Shown piece by piece: positions 15,114-22,383 of a stretch of DNA of 51,372 bases. A program made the translations under genes and the position numbers. The notes under the pieces are model-generated. The model was not told the DNA's origin and ran no database searches. It saw nothing but the letters and a program-made list of their open reading frames with translations. The stretch's first letter is position 1; every line of letters starts with the position of its first letter. The DNA is from Oscillospiraceae bacterium. Its GTDB lineage: Bacteria; Bacillota; Clostridia; Oscillospirales; Oscillospiraceae. The stretch spans positions 1 to 51,372 of the forward strand of contig JAAWEH010000005.1 in assembly GCA_022794215.1 (NCBI GenBank), read 5' to 3'.

Positions 15114-15503
15114 ATGTGGATAGCGGAGCGGAACCGAAAGGGCAGAGAGACCGGGGGAACGGCCTTTACCGGGCCGGTGACGGTTTCGGGGGATCCGGCG
15201 AGGGTCTACCTGGAGGGAGAACGGCGGGGAGTGGCGGTCTACGCCCCTGGGGGCTATCACTGGGCGCCGGGGCTGGGGGACGATGTGCTGGTACTGAAGG
15301 CGGGTGAGAGCGGAGAGAAGCCCTGCGCTGTGGGCGTGCCCACCAAGACGGAGGGAGAGGCGCTGCAGCCCGGGGAGGTACTTATCACTGGGGGGAAGTG
15401 CTCCATCAAGCTGGGGCTGGACCGGCGGATAGAGGTCACGGGGCTGCTCACTGTCAATGGAACCAGAGTGGGGCCGGAGCCCGAAGTGGAGGAGGATGGC
15501 TGA
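15114..15503 (+). CDS. Baseplate spike protein (gpV-like)
   Basis: 129 residues: an OB-fold-like start (YAPGGYHWAPGLGDDVLVLK) followed by a repetitive beta C-terminus (VLITGGKCSIKLGLDRRIEV, TGLLTVNGTRVG) typical of membrane-puncturing spike tips. AGGGGGAGAG precedes ATG. The spike sits under the hub and is driven into the target on contraction. Confidence 0.75.
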   Translation: MWIAERNRKGRETGGTAFTGPVTVSGDPARVYLEGERRGVAVYAPGGYHWAPGLGDDVLVLKAGESGEKPCAVGVPTKTEGEALQPGEVLITGGKCSIKLGLDRRIEVTGLLTVNGTRVGPEPEVEEDG

Positions 15504-15857
15504 ATGGCGCTGATCTTACGAGAAGGGGACTATGTTCCGGATGGGCAGGGAGGCTTTCGCCAAGCGACGGGGGCGGAGGAACTGTTGGAGCGGGTGCTGT
15601 GGAAGCTGACGATCCGACGGGGGAGCTTTCCCCTTTTGCCGGAGCTGGGCAGCGGGCTTCATCTGTTGGGGAGAGCGGCTCCGGCGGAGCGGGAAGCCCT
15701 GGCGGGGCAGTATGTGGCCCAGGCTTTGGCGGAGGAAGAGGTAAGCGTAACTGGGGTGGAGCTATCTCAGGAGGGACAGCAGGCCCGGGTGGTGGTCCGA
15801 CTGGACTGGAAGGGGCAGGAGCTAACGGCTACAGTGGAGGTGGGAGGACTGGCATGA
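15504..15857 (+). CDS. Baseplate wedge protein (gp25/DUF2634-like)
   Basis: 117 residues with the pattern ELLERVLWKLTIRRGSFPLLPELGSGLHLL, the characteristic helix-turn-'RG.FP..PE.G..L' of the gp25 wedge family. It starts one base after the spike stop and overlaps baseplate J. gp25-like proteins nucleate sheath assembly on the baseplate. Confidence 0.87.
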   Translation: MALILREGDYVPDGQGGFRQATGAEELLERVLWKLTIRRGSFPLLPELGSGLHLLGRAAPAEREALAGQYVAQALAEEEVSVTGVELSQEGQQARVVVRLDWKGQELTATVEVGGLA

Positions 15858-16909
15858 AAACGGTGGAAGAGATCTATGACGAGATGCTGGGAGTATTTCG
15901 GCGGGAGACGGGGGCCGAGGCCTCGGCGGTGAGTGATCTTTCGGTGAAGCTCTACGCGGTGGCGGCCCAGGTATATGGACTGTATGCGCAGGCCCAATGG
16001 CTGGCCAGACAGTGCTTTCCGCAGACGGCGGAGGGGGAGTATCTGGATCGCCATGGACAGCTGCGGGGGCTGGAACGACGGCAGGCAACGCCCTCCGAGG
16101 GAACGATCCGGTTTTCGGTGGATGAAGCGGCGGGGACAGAGCTTACCATCCCGGCGGGGACGGTGTGCGCCACGGCGGGGCTTACCCGGTTTGAGACGGT
16201 AGAGCAGGCGGTTTTGAAAGCGGGGGAGACTTCGGTAGAGGCGGCGGCCCGGGCAATGGAGCCTGGCAGCGGAGGCAATGTGCCGGCCGGAAGCATTTTG
16301 GTGATGGCCACGCCGCCGGTGGGAGTGAGCCGATGCAGCAATCCGGATGCCTTTCGGGGGGGCGTGGATACGGAGGGGGATGAGGCCCTCCGGGCCCGGA
16401 TCTTGGAGACTTACAAACGGATGCCCAACGGGGCCAACGCTGCCTTTTATGAGCAGGGGGCTCTGTCTTTTGACCAGGTGGCCGCCTGCACGGTGCTGCC
16501 CCGGGTGCGGGGGAGGGGTACGGTGGATGTGGCGGTGGCAGTCCAGAGTGGGCTGCCCGGTGAGGCGCTATTGCAGGAGCTTACCGAATATTTTCAGTCC
16601 CGGCGGGAGATCGCTGTGGATGTGCTTGTAAAGGCTCCCGCGGTGAAGAGCGTGAATGTGACGGTAAAGGTCACTGCAAAGGAGGGGGCAGAGCCGGCGG
16701 AGGTGAAGACTCGGGTGGAACAGGTCATCCGGGAATTCTTTTCCGGGGAACGGCTCAGCGAGAATATTTTGACGGCTCGGCTGAATAGCCTGGTGTTTGC
16801 CCAGGAAGGGGTGGCCAACTGCAAAATTACAGCGCCCACCGCAGACGTGGCGGTGGGCGCCGGAGAGCTGCCTCAGCTGGGAACGCTGAAGGTGGAGGTG
16901 GAGGCATGA
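15854..16909 (+). CDS. Baseplate J-like wedge protein (gp47/XkdT)
   Basis: 351 residues, ATG overlapping the gp25 stop. Typical J-like features: N-terminal helix (TVEEIYDEMLGVFRRETG), FPQTAEGEYLDRHGQLRGLE, an insertion barrel (IPAGTVCATAG), and C-terminal DVLVKAPAVKSVNVTVKV followed by the EGVANCKI motif. Length agrees with PBSX XkdT. Confidence 0.92.
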   Translation: MKTVEEIYDEMLGVFRRETGAEASAVSDLSVKLYAVAAQVYGLYAQAQWLARQCFPQTAEGEYLDRHGQLRGLERRQATPSEGTIRFSVDEAAGTELTIPAGTVCATAGLTRFETVEQAVLKAGETSVEAAARAMEPGSGGNVPAGSILVMATPPVGVSRCSNPDAFRGGVDTEGDEALRARILETYKRMPNGANAAFYEQGALSFDQVAACTVLPRVRGRGTVDVAVAVQSGLPGEALLQELTEYFQSRREIAVDVLVKAPAVKSVNVTVKVTAKEGAEPAEVKTRVEQVIREFFSGERLSENILTARLNSLVFAQEGVANCKITAPTADVAVGAGELPQLGTLKVEVEA

Positions 16910-17472
16910 GCTATGCCGAACGGCTGTGGGAGCTGCTGCTTCCCCTGGGGCCGTACAGCCGGCAGGGAGTGTATACCGCAGGGGAGCTGGCGGGGGAGGG
17001 CCACGCCCTGGACGGGGTGGAGGCGGCCCTGGATGAACTGGAGCGGGAGGCTATGCTGGATACGGCAGAGGGGTATGGACTGGAGAAGATCGAGTCGCTG
17101 CTGGTTCACCGGCCGGTGGCGGAGACGGCTCCGGATCGAAGGGCGGCCCTGTCTGCGCTGCTGCGGATCGGCGGGGACAGCTTTACCCTGGCGGCGATCA
17201 ACGACAACCTGAGAGGCTGCGGGCTCAACGTGGCCGTCAGTGAGACGGGGGAGCCGGGGGTGGTGGAGATCCGGTTCCCCGATGTGCCCGGTATTCCGGA
17301 TGGCTTTGAGCAGCTTAGAAAAATCATTGAGGAGATCCTGCCCTGCCATTTGCAGGCAAACTATGTATATTGGTACATTACCTGGAAGATGGTGGAGGAG
17401 AAATTCCACACTTGGGGGGAGATCGGAAGCGGAGACCACACCTGGCAGGAGTTGGAGAAAATGGTGCGGTGA
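16906..17472 (+). CDS. YmfQ/DUF2313-like baseplate protein (XkdU-like)
   Basis: 188 residues with TAEGYGLEKIESLLVHRP near the N-terminus and a C-terminal PCHLQANYVYWYITWKMVEE block seen in YmfQ-type proteins, which link wedges to tail fibres. It is the last gene of the cluster: its stop at 17472 is two bases from the stop of the convergent SLH gene, leaving no room for a terminator or a tail fibre. Confidence 0.85.
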   Translation: MSYAERLWELLLPLGPYSRQGVYTAGELAGEGHALDGVEAALDELEREAMLDTAEGYGLEKIESLLVHRPVAETAPDRRAALSALLRIGGDSFTLAAINDNLRGCGLNVAVSETGEPGVVEIRFPDVPGIPDGFEQLRKIIEEILPCHLQANYVYWYITWKMVEEKFHTWGEIGSGDHTWQELEKMVR

Positions 17473-17474
17473 AG

Positions 17475-17978
17475 CTAAAAAAGTTCCAGGTTAAAATAGG
17501 AGAGGGCTTCGGCCCAGGTCACGGGGGACAGGGGAGCCAAGCGGTTATAGCGCCAGTCCATCCGGCCGGTACCGCAGGCCCAATAGAGGCTGTCGTCAGC
17601 CCAGGGGGAGATATCAAAAAAGTCGTTGCAGGCGGCGGCCCCTTCGGAATAGAAAACGTCCCGCCCCAGATAGGAATCCCAGCGGCGGAGCAGGACGGCG
17701 CATTCCTCGCGGGTCAGAGAGCGATAGGGGGCAAAGAGATCGCTGCCTACACCGCAGATCAAGCCTTCGTTAAAAGCCCAGGCCGCGGCCTGGGAGAAGG
17801 CGTCCTCCTCCAGGTCGGTAAAGGGATGGGCGGTTTTGTCGAAGGGAACCTCTCCGCCGGCCCGCCACAGTAAGAGGAGAAACTGGCCCCGGGTGACGGT
17901 TTCCGAGGCTTGGTGGGCATAGGCCGGGAGGGAGAGGAGCGATAGGACAAGAAAAAGGGAACATAGACGACGGCGCAT
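17475..17978 (-). CDS. Secreted SLH-domain protein
   Basis: 167 residues with a signal peptide (RRRLCSLFLVLSLLSLPAYA, cut after AYA). The mature part has SLH-like repeats, for example DLEEDAFSQAAAWAFNEGLI followed by LFAPYRSLTREECAVLLRRW, which would hold it to wall polysaccharide. It is convergent with the phage-like cluster. Its C-ending codons differ from the phage genes, so it looks host-derived. GAGGG precedes the ATG. No terminator separates it from the antisense phage genes. Confidence 0.82.
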   Translation of the reverse strand: MRRRLCSLFLVLSLLSLPAYAHQASETVTRGQFLLLLWRAGGEVPFDKTAHPFTDLEEDAFSQAAAWAFNEGLICGVGSDLFAPYRSLTREECAVLLRRWDSYLGRDVFYSEGAAACNDFFDISPWADDSLYWACGTGRMDWRYNRLAPLSPVTWAEALSYFNLELF

Positions 17979-17990
17979 GGCGATACCCTC

Positions 17991-18008
17991 CAGACAGATG
18001 TTTGTCTG
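17991..18008 (-). promoter_or_regulatory. Inverted repeat upstream of the SLH gene
   Basis: CAGACA and TGTCTG are separated by six bases, just upstream of the SLH ribosome site. It could be an operator or a small leader hairpin. There is no further support. Confidence 0.3.
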
Positions 18009-18067
18009 AAGGATATCATATTTTTTGTGAGAAACCAGGGGAAAGAAAGCAAAGTGTCCCGCTTCTA

Positions 18068-18096
18068 TTGCGTTGAAAGCCGGTTTTTGGTATGAT
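18068..18096 (+). promoter_or_regulatory. Promoter for the thyA operon
   Basis: TTGCGT at 18068-18073, 17-base spacer, TATGAT at 18091-18096. It lies 34 bases upstream of the thyA ATG. Confidence 0.6.
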
Positions 18097-18129
18097 AAAG
18101 GGCGAAAAACGTGGAATGGGGGACTTGTG

Positions 18130-18960
18130 ATGAGCTATGCTGACGAAGTGTTTTTGCAAAACTGCCGGGAAATCTTGAGCCGGGGAGTTTGGGATACCGA
18201 CCTTCCTGTCCGGCCCAGGTGGGAGGATGGTACTCCGGCCCACACGGTGAAGTGCTTTGGACTGGTAAACCGCTATGACCTGCGCCGGGAGTTCCCTATT
18301 TTGACCGTCCGGCGGCAATATTTGAAGAGCGCCATTGACGAGCTGCTGTGGATCTGGCAGAAAAAGTCCAACAACATCCATGAACTGGGCAGTCATGTCT
18401 GGGACGCCTGGGCCGATGAGGAGGGCTCCATTGGCAAGGCCTACGGCTATCAGCTGGGGGTGAAGTATGATTTCCCCGAGGGAAGGATGGATCAGGTGGA
18501 CTGGATCCTCCACACCCTGAAGCACAGCCCGGCCTCCCGGCGGATGGTGACCAATATTTTTAACCATCGCGATCTGAAGGAAATGAATCTTCAGCCCTGT
18601 GCCTATTCCATGACCTTTAATGTCAGCGGAAAGACCCTCAACGGTATTTTGAACCAGCGCAGCCAGGACATGCTCACCGCCAACGGGTGGAACGTGATGC
18701 AGTATGCGGCGCTGCTGATCATGCTGGCCCAGGTTTCCGGGCTGGAGGCAGGGGAGCTGGTCCATGTCATCGCCGACGCCCACATCTATGACCGGCACGT
18801 GAGCGTGGTGGAGGAACTGCTGAAGCGGCAGCCCTATGAGGCGCCCAAGCTGTGGGTAGATCCCCAGGTGGATGATTTTTATGCCTTTACCAAGAACTCC
18901 TTCAAGCTGGAGGGGTATCAATGCCACGAGCTGGACGAGAAGATCCCGGTGGCGGTATGA
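18130..18960 (+). CDS. thyA: Thymidylate synthase
   Basis: Converts dUMP to dTMP with methylene-THF as methyl donor. The 276-residue protein from ATG 18130 carries the catalytic Cys157 in LQPCAYSMTFNV, the phosphate-binding RSQD (177-180) and the DAHIYDRH motif near 217-223. The residue after the catalytic Pro-Cys is Ala, where ThyA enzymes usually have His (PCH); variants exist. GGGGGACTT upstream is a modest ribosome site; a longer frame from 18073 would overlap the promoter. First gene of an operon with DUF523, DHFR and NUDIX genes. Confidence 0.93.
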   Translation: MSYADEVFLQNCREILSRGVWDTDLPVRPRWEDGTPAHTVKCFGLVNRYDLRREFPILTVRRQYLKSAIDELLWIWQKKSNNIHELGSHVWDAWADEEGSIGKAYGYQLGVKYDFPEGRMDQVDWILHTLKHSPASRRMVTNIFNHRDLKEMNLQPCAYSMTFNVSGKTLNGILNQRSQDMLTANGWNVMQYAALLIMLAQVSGLEAGELVHVIADAHIYDRHVSVVEELLKRQPYEAPKLWVDPQVDDFYAFTKNSFKLEGYQCHELDEKIPVAV

Positions 18961-19412
18961 AGGCACTGATCTCAGCCTGCTTGCTGGGGCTTCCCTGTCG
19001 GTATGACGGCACAGGGAAGCTGTTGACAGAGGTGACGGCCCTGAAGGGGAAGGTGGAATGGATCCCGGTTTGTCCCGAGCAGCTGGGCGGTTTGGCGACT
19101 CCAAGACCTTCTGCTGAGCGGGTGGGGCAGCGGGTGCTCACCAGGGAGGGGGCCGACGTGACCGAGCAGTACCGCCGGGGCGGGGAGCTGGCGGCGGCTT
19201 TGGCGGAGTTTTTGGACTGCCGCTGTGCGCTGCTGAAGGCCCGCAGTCCCTCCTGCGGGAGCGGGATGATCTATGACGGGACCTTCTCTGGAACCAAGGC
19301 GCCGGGTGACGGGGTGACCGCCCAGGCGGTGAAGGCGATGGGGATACCGGTGTTCGACGAGGAACACTGGGAGGAATTTATAGATTTTGTCAGCCGGGAG
19401 GAAATGGAATGA
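18957..19412 (+). CDS. DUF523 family protein
   Basis: 151 residues with the family's N-terminal SACLLGLPCRYDG and the RSPSCG motif in KARSPSCGSGMIYDG. The cysteines suggest a metal or Fe-S role but the function is unknown. It overlaps thyA by four bases and DHFR by four bases, so it is translationally coupled inside the nucleotide/folate operon. Confidence 0.9.
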   Translation: MKALISACLLGLPCRYDGTGKLLTEVTALKGKVEWIPVCPEQLGGLATPRPSAERVGQRVLTREGADVTEQYRRGGELAAALAEFLDCRCALLKARSPSCGSGMIYDGTFSGTKAPGDGVTAQAVKAMGIPVFDEEHWEEFIDFVSREEME

Positions 19413-19888
19413 AAGCCATTGTCGCAGTAGATCAGAACTGGGCCATTGGAAAGGGCGGAGACCAGCTGTGCTATATTTCCGCTGACCTCAAACGCTTTAA
19501 GGCTTTGACCACAGGCTACCCGGTGATTTTGGGGCGAAAGACGCTGGCAACTTTTCCCGGAGGACGGCCTTTGAAGGGGAGGAGGAACCTGATCCTCTCC
19601 AGAAATCCGGCATTCCGGGTGGAGGGGGCGGAGGTGTACCACGATGTGGCTGACCTTTTGAAAGCGGCGCCACAGGACAGCTTTGTCATTGGGGGCGAGA
19701 GTGTTTACCGGGCTATGCTGGAGGCTTGCGATACTGTATATGTGACCAAGATCCACCATAGCTTTCCGGCGGACACCTGGTTTCCCGATTTAGATGAGGA
19801 TCCTTCCTGGCAGGTGAAGCAGGAGGAAGAACCCCTGGAGGAAGGGGAGCTTTCCTTCCGGTATGTGACCTATGAGAGGGTGAAATGA
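19409..19888 (+). CDS. folA: Dihydrofolate reductase
   Basis: 159 residues, full-length DHFR: AIVAVDQNWAIGKGGDQLCY at the N-terminus, NADPH-binding VILGRKT and FVIGGESVY motifs. It regenerates THF from the DHF made by ThyA, which explains the operon. The acidic active-site residue is Asp in ISADLKRFK. Confidence 0.95.
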   Translation: MKAIVAVDQNWAIGKGGDQLCYISADLKRFKALTTGYPVILGRKTLATFPGGRPLKGRRNLILSRNPAFRVEGAEVYHDVADLLKAAPQDSFVIGGESVYRAMLEACDTVYVTKIHHSFPADTWFPDLDEDPSWQVKQEEEPLEEGELSFRYVTYERVK

Positions 19889-20457
19889 TGTATATCGACG
19901 ACATCGCCGCCTTTGTGCCCCAAACGGAGGCAGAGGAGGCGGACAAGCGCCAGATATTAGAATATATCCGCCTTTTTCCTGATGCCATTCTGACCCGGGA
20001 GAACACCATCGCTCACATTACCGCCTCGGGCTTTGTGATCAGCCGGGACGGGGAGTGGGTCCTTATGGCCCACCACAACATTTACAAGGTCTGGGCCTGG
20101 ACCGGCGGACACGCCGACGGGGAGGCAGACCTTCTCTCAGTGGCCCTGCGGGAAGCCCGAGAGGAGACGGGGGCGGGGCACATTGTGCCGCTGTCTTCCG
20201 CCATTGCCTCGGTGGAGATCCTGCCGGTATGGGGTCACGTGAAGCGGGGAAAATATGTCTGTTCCCATCAGCATTTGAATGTGTCCTATCTGCTCACCGC
20301 CGACCGGGAGGGCCCTCTCACCATACGGGAGGGGGAGAACACCAAGGTGGATTGGCTTCCGGCAGAGCGTTTGCTGGAGCTGACCAATGAGTGGCAGATG
20401 GATCCGGTATATACCAAGCTGCTGGAGCGGGGCAGGGCCTTGCTGAGAAAGGGATAG
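19885..20457 (+). CDS. NUDIX hydrolase
   Basis: 190 residues with an intact Nudix box beginning GHADGEADLLSVALREAREE and ending TG. Nudix enzymes cleave nucleoside diphosphates linked to another moiety. Co-transcription with thyA and DHFR suggests a nucleotide- or folate-related substrate (inference). Start ATGATG overlaps the DHFR stop; the second ATG is equally possible. Confidence 0.9.
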   Translation: MMYIDDIAAFVPQTEAEEADKRQILEYIRLFPDAILTRENTIAHITASGFVISRDGEWVLMAHHNIYKVWAWTGGHADGEADLLSVALREAREETGAGHIVPLSSAIASVEILPVWGHVKRGKYVCSHQHLNVSYLLTADREGPLTIREGENTKVDWLPAERLLELTNEWQMDPVYTKLLERGRALLRKG

Positions 20458-20592
20458 CAAGGGGAAAGGGGATCTCTCTTTTGTTTCTGAGCCCGGTAGG
20501 AACGGTGGACGACCCGCTCAGCATCCGGCAGCCCATCCGAGCCTTGCCGAAGCTGGGAGGCAAAAGGAGCTGAGACGGAGAAGATCCCGGGA

Positions 20593-20608
20593 CCCTACGG
20601 AGCGTAGG
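20593..20608 (+). terminator. Possible weak terminator after the thyA operon
   Basis: CCTACG-GAG-CGTAGG forms a small hairpin followed after a few bases by TTTT. The weak T-run makes this tentative. Confidence 0.35.
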
Positions 20609-20637
20609 TTGCCTTTTGATTTGGCCTTTGGTATGCT
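20609..20637 (+). promoter_or_regulatory. Promoter of the XRE/desulfoferrodoxin gene
   Basis: TTGCCT at 20609-20614, 17-base spacer, TATGCT at 20632-20637, 31 bases before the ATG. Confidence 0.55.
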
Positions 20638-20652
20638 GTTCTCAAATCAAAA
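20614..20652 (+). promoter_or_regulatory. Inverted repeat flanking the -10 region (candidate operator)
   Basis: TTTTGATTTG (20614-20623) is perfectly complementary to CAAATCAAAA (20643-20652). One arm is in the promoter spacer and the other just past the expected start of transcription, a layout suited to autoregulation by the XRE protein encoded next. Confidence 0.5.
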
Positions 20653-20667
20653 AAGGAGCGAAAGACA

Positions 20668-21249
20668 ATGAACAGCTATGTAACAGGGCCGGTCATCAAG
20701 GCCCTGCGGGAGAAACAGCACTATACCCAAAAGCAGCTGGCCGCCCGGCTGGCCGTCAGCGATAAGACCATCAGCAAGTGGGAGACGGGTCGGGGCCTTC
20801 CTGATCTGAGCCTGCTGGAGCCGCTGGGGGCTGCCCTGGGGGTATCGGTGGCGGAGCTTCTCTCAGGAGAGCAGATCACCAACCGGAACCGGTCGGCCAA
20901 CCCCCTGCGGGGGAAGTTCTACGTCTGCCCGGTCTGCGGCAACGTGATCCACGCCATGGGGGAGGGCTCCTTCCACTGCTGTGGGGTGGCCCTGCCGCCT
21001 CTGGAGGCGGAGGAACCCGACGAAGAGCATGAGGTCAAGGTGGAGACCTGGGATCTGCAGACCTTGGTGTCCCTGGATCATCCCATGCGGAAGGATCACT
21101 ACATTTCCTTTCTGGCTCAGCTTCGCTTTGACCGGATGGAGCTGGTGAAGCTGTATCCGGAACAGCTTCCGGAGGCGCGGCTTTCCCATTGGCCGGGGGC
21201 GGAGATCTACGCTTACTGCAACCGGCATGGACTGTTCCGGCTGCGGTGA
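20668..21249 (+). CDS. XRE-family regulator fused to a desulfoferrodoxin-like domain
   Basis: 193 residues. Residues 8-65 are an XRE helix-turn-helix (QKQLAARLAVSDKTISKWET). Residues 83-193 follow desulfoferrodoxin: a rubredoxin-like FeS4 site C87-x2-C90 ... C104-C105, then superoxide-reductase iron ligands His121, His138 and His144 (HPMRKDH) and Cys184/His187 (CNRHG). The spacings His138-His144 (6) and Cys184-His187 (3) equal the reference enzyme. The residue before the first His is Glu120 where the enzyme has its catalytic Lys, so sensing rather than turnover is likely. GGAG precedes the ATG. Confidence 0.87.
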   Translation: MNSYVTGPVIKALREKQHYTQKQLAARLAVSDKTISKWETGRGLPDLSLLEPLGAALGVSVAELLSGEQITNRNRSANPLRGKFYVCPVCGNVIHAMGEGSFHCCGVALPPLEAEEPDEEHEVKVETWDLQTLVSLDHPMRKDHYISFLAQLRFDRMELVKLYPEQLPEARLSHWPGAEIYAYCNRHGLFRLR

Positions 21250-21271
21250 GAAGTTTAGGGCATATCAAGAT

Positions 21272-21304
21272 AAAAAAGGCCGGCCCTTCGGGGCCGGCCT
21301 TTTT
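21272..21304. terminator. Bidirectional terminator
   Basis: GGCCGGCCC-TTCG-GGGCCGGCC with A-run before and T-run after, between the convergent regulator and glycosyltransferase genes. Confidence 0.9.
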
Positions 21305-21313
21305 GCTGCCTGT

Positions 21314-22342
21314 TCAGTTGAATTTATAGATCTGCCGTGCCAACCGGTAGAGCCCCACCGACAGCTTCCTGCCCTGGTAGCCGGGGATGACTCCCACCAT
21401 GGATAAAGCCCGGTACTTCAGCTTGTGGTGCAGGGCCGGATCCACTGTGCGCAGATACTCCCAGAGCTCGGTTTTCAAACCCAGCTTCTGAGGGGTGCCG
21501 TCAATGTTCAAAAAGACCGAGGAGATGGTCATCATCATGGACAGATAACTGGTCATATACCGCCACAGCTTGGGGTGAGCCGCCCGAACCTCCCTGAGGT
21601 CGGGGGAGGAGATCATCTGCCGGGTTACCCGAACCTGCTGATCCACCCGGCCCACCATCACTTTTTCATTGACAGACTGGTCGGCCCGGCCGATGAAGTA
21701 ACGGTAGAGATCCAGATCCATATAATAGATGCTCTCCACCCAGGGCAAAGGTTGGTAGACAAAAATATTGTCCACATAGAAAGTATGCTTGGGGAGCTCC
21801 AGAGCGCAGTCCCGCAGCAACTGAGTTCGGTAGATTACCGAGTGCATCAGCAGATACTGGGAGGGGCGGAACCGGCCCATCTCCTCCCAGGTAAAGACCC
21901 GATCCTGGGGGAACACATTGCGGTAGCCGATCACCCGCTGGGTATTGTCCTCCACATGCTCGTAGACGTAGTTGGCGATCATCAGATCCAAAGGCTTGGG
22001 CCACCGGGCGCACTCCCGCAGTTTGTCCAAAACCTTCTGAAGGGCGTCGGTGTCCAGCCAGTCGTCAGAATCCACCACCTTGTAGTACATCCCCCGGGCA
22101 TTGCGGATACCCTGGTTAACACCCTCTCCGTGGCCGCCGTTGGGCTGATGGATGGTGCGGACAATGTCGGGGTACTTCTCCGCATACCGGTCACAGATGG
22201 CGGGGGTGTCGTCCTTGGTGGAACCGTCGTCCACCAGGATGATCTCAATGTCATCCCCGCCGGTGAGCAGGGTCTCAATACAGTGATCCATATAGGCCGC
22301 CGAGTTGTAACAGGGTACGGCAAAGGTTATGATTTTTTCCAC
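21314..22342 (-). CDS. Family 2 glycosyltransferase
   Basis: 342 residues, GT-A fold. N-terminus FAVPCYNSAAYMDHCIETLL, EIILVDDGSTKDDT for nucleotide-sugar binding, and the metal-binding VVDSDDWLD. No clear transmembrane helices. It follows glf by 41 bases on the same strand, so it may transfer galactofuranose to a surface glycan (inference from context). Confidence 0.9.
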   Translation of the reverse strand: MEKIITFAVPCYNSAAYMDHCIETLLTGGDDIEIILVDDGSTKDDTPAICDRYAEKYPDIVRTIHQPNGGHGEGVNQGIRNARGMYYKVVDSDDWLDTDALQKVLDKLRECARWPKPLDLMIANYVYEHVEDNTQRVIGYRNVFPQDRVFTWEEMGRFRPSQYLLMHSVIYRTQLLRDCALELPKHTFYVDNIFVYQPLPWVESIYYMDLDLYRYFIGRADQSVNEKVMVGRVDQQVRVTRQMISSPDLREVRAAHPKLWRYMTSYLSMMMTISSVFLNIDGTPQKLGLKTELWEYLRTVDPALHHKLKYRALSMVGVIPGYQGRKLSVGLYRLARQIYKFN

Positions 22343-22383
22343 GTAAAGTCACCTCGTAGGGACGGGCCAAAGCCCCGCCGTCC

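Larger units (their letters stand above)
2751..17472 (+). mobile_element. Compact contractile-tailed phage-like particle cluster (PBSX/GTA-like), no integrase
   Basis: About 20 consecutive plus-strand genes encode a complete-looking head and contractile tail apart from a tape measure of normal size and a tail fibre. Order: small pre-XkdX protein, XkdX, endolysin, holin, terminator, then TerS, TerL, portal, protease, decoration, capsid, connectors, sheath, tube, chaperones, dwarf tape-measure-position protein, LysM protein, hub, spike, gp25-like, baseplate J and YmfQ-like. Integrase, repressor, replication and tail-fibre genes are absent, and no flanking direct repeat was seen by eye. The genes favour G-ending codons (GAG, CTG, GTG, CGG), whereas the adjoining asparaginase and SLH genes favour C-ending ones. 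The right boundary falls between the stop codons at 17472 and 17475. Confidence 0.9.

Noticed and set aside
2668-17475. Attachment sites flanking the phage-like cluster
   Set aside because: No direct repeat shared by 2668-2750 and the 17472 junction was found by eye, and no tRNA gene or integrase is present.
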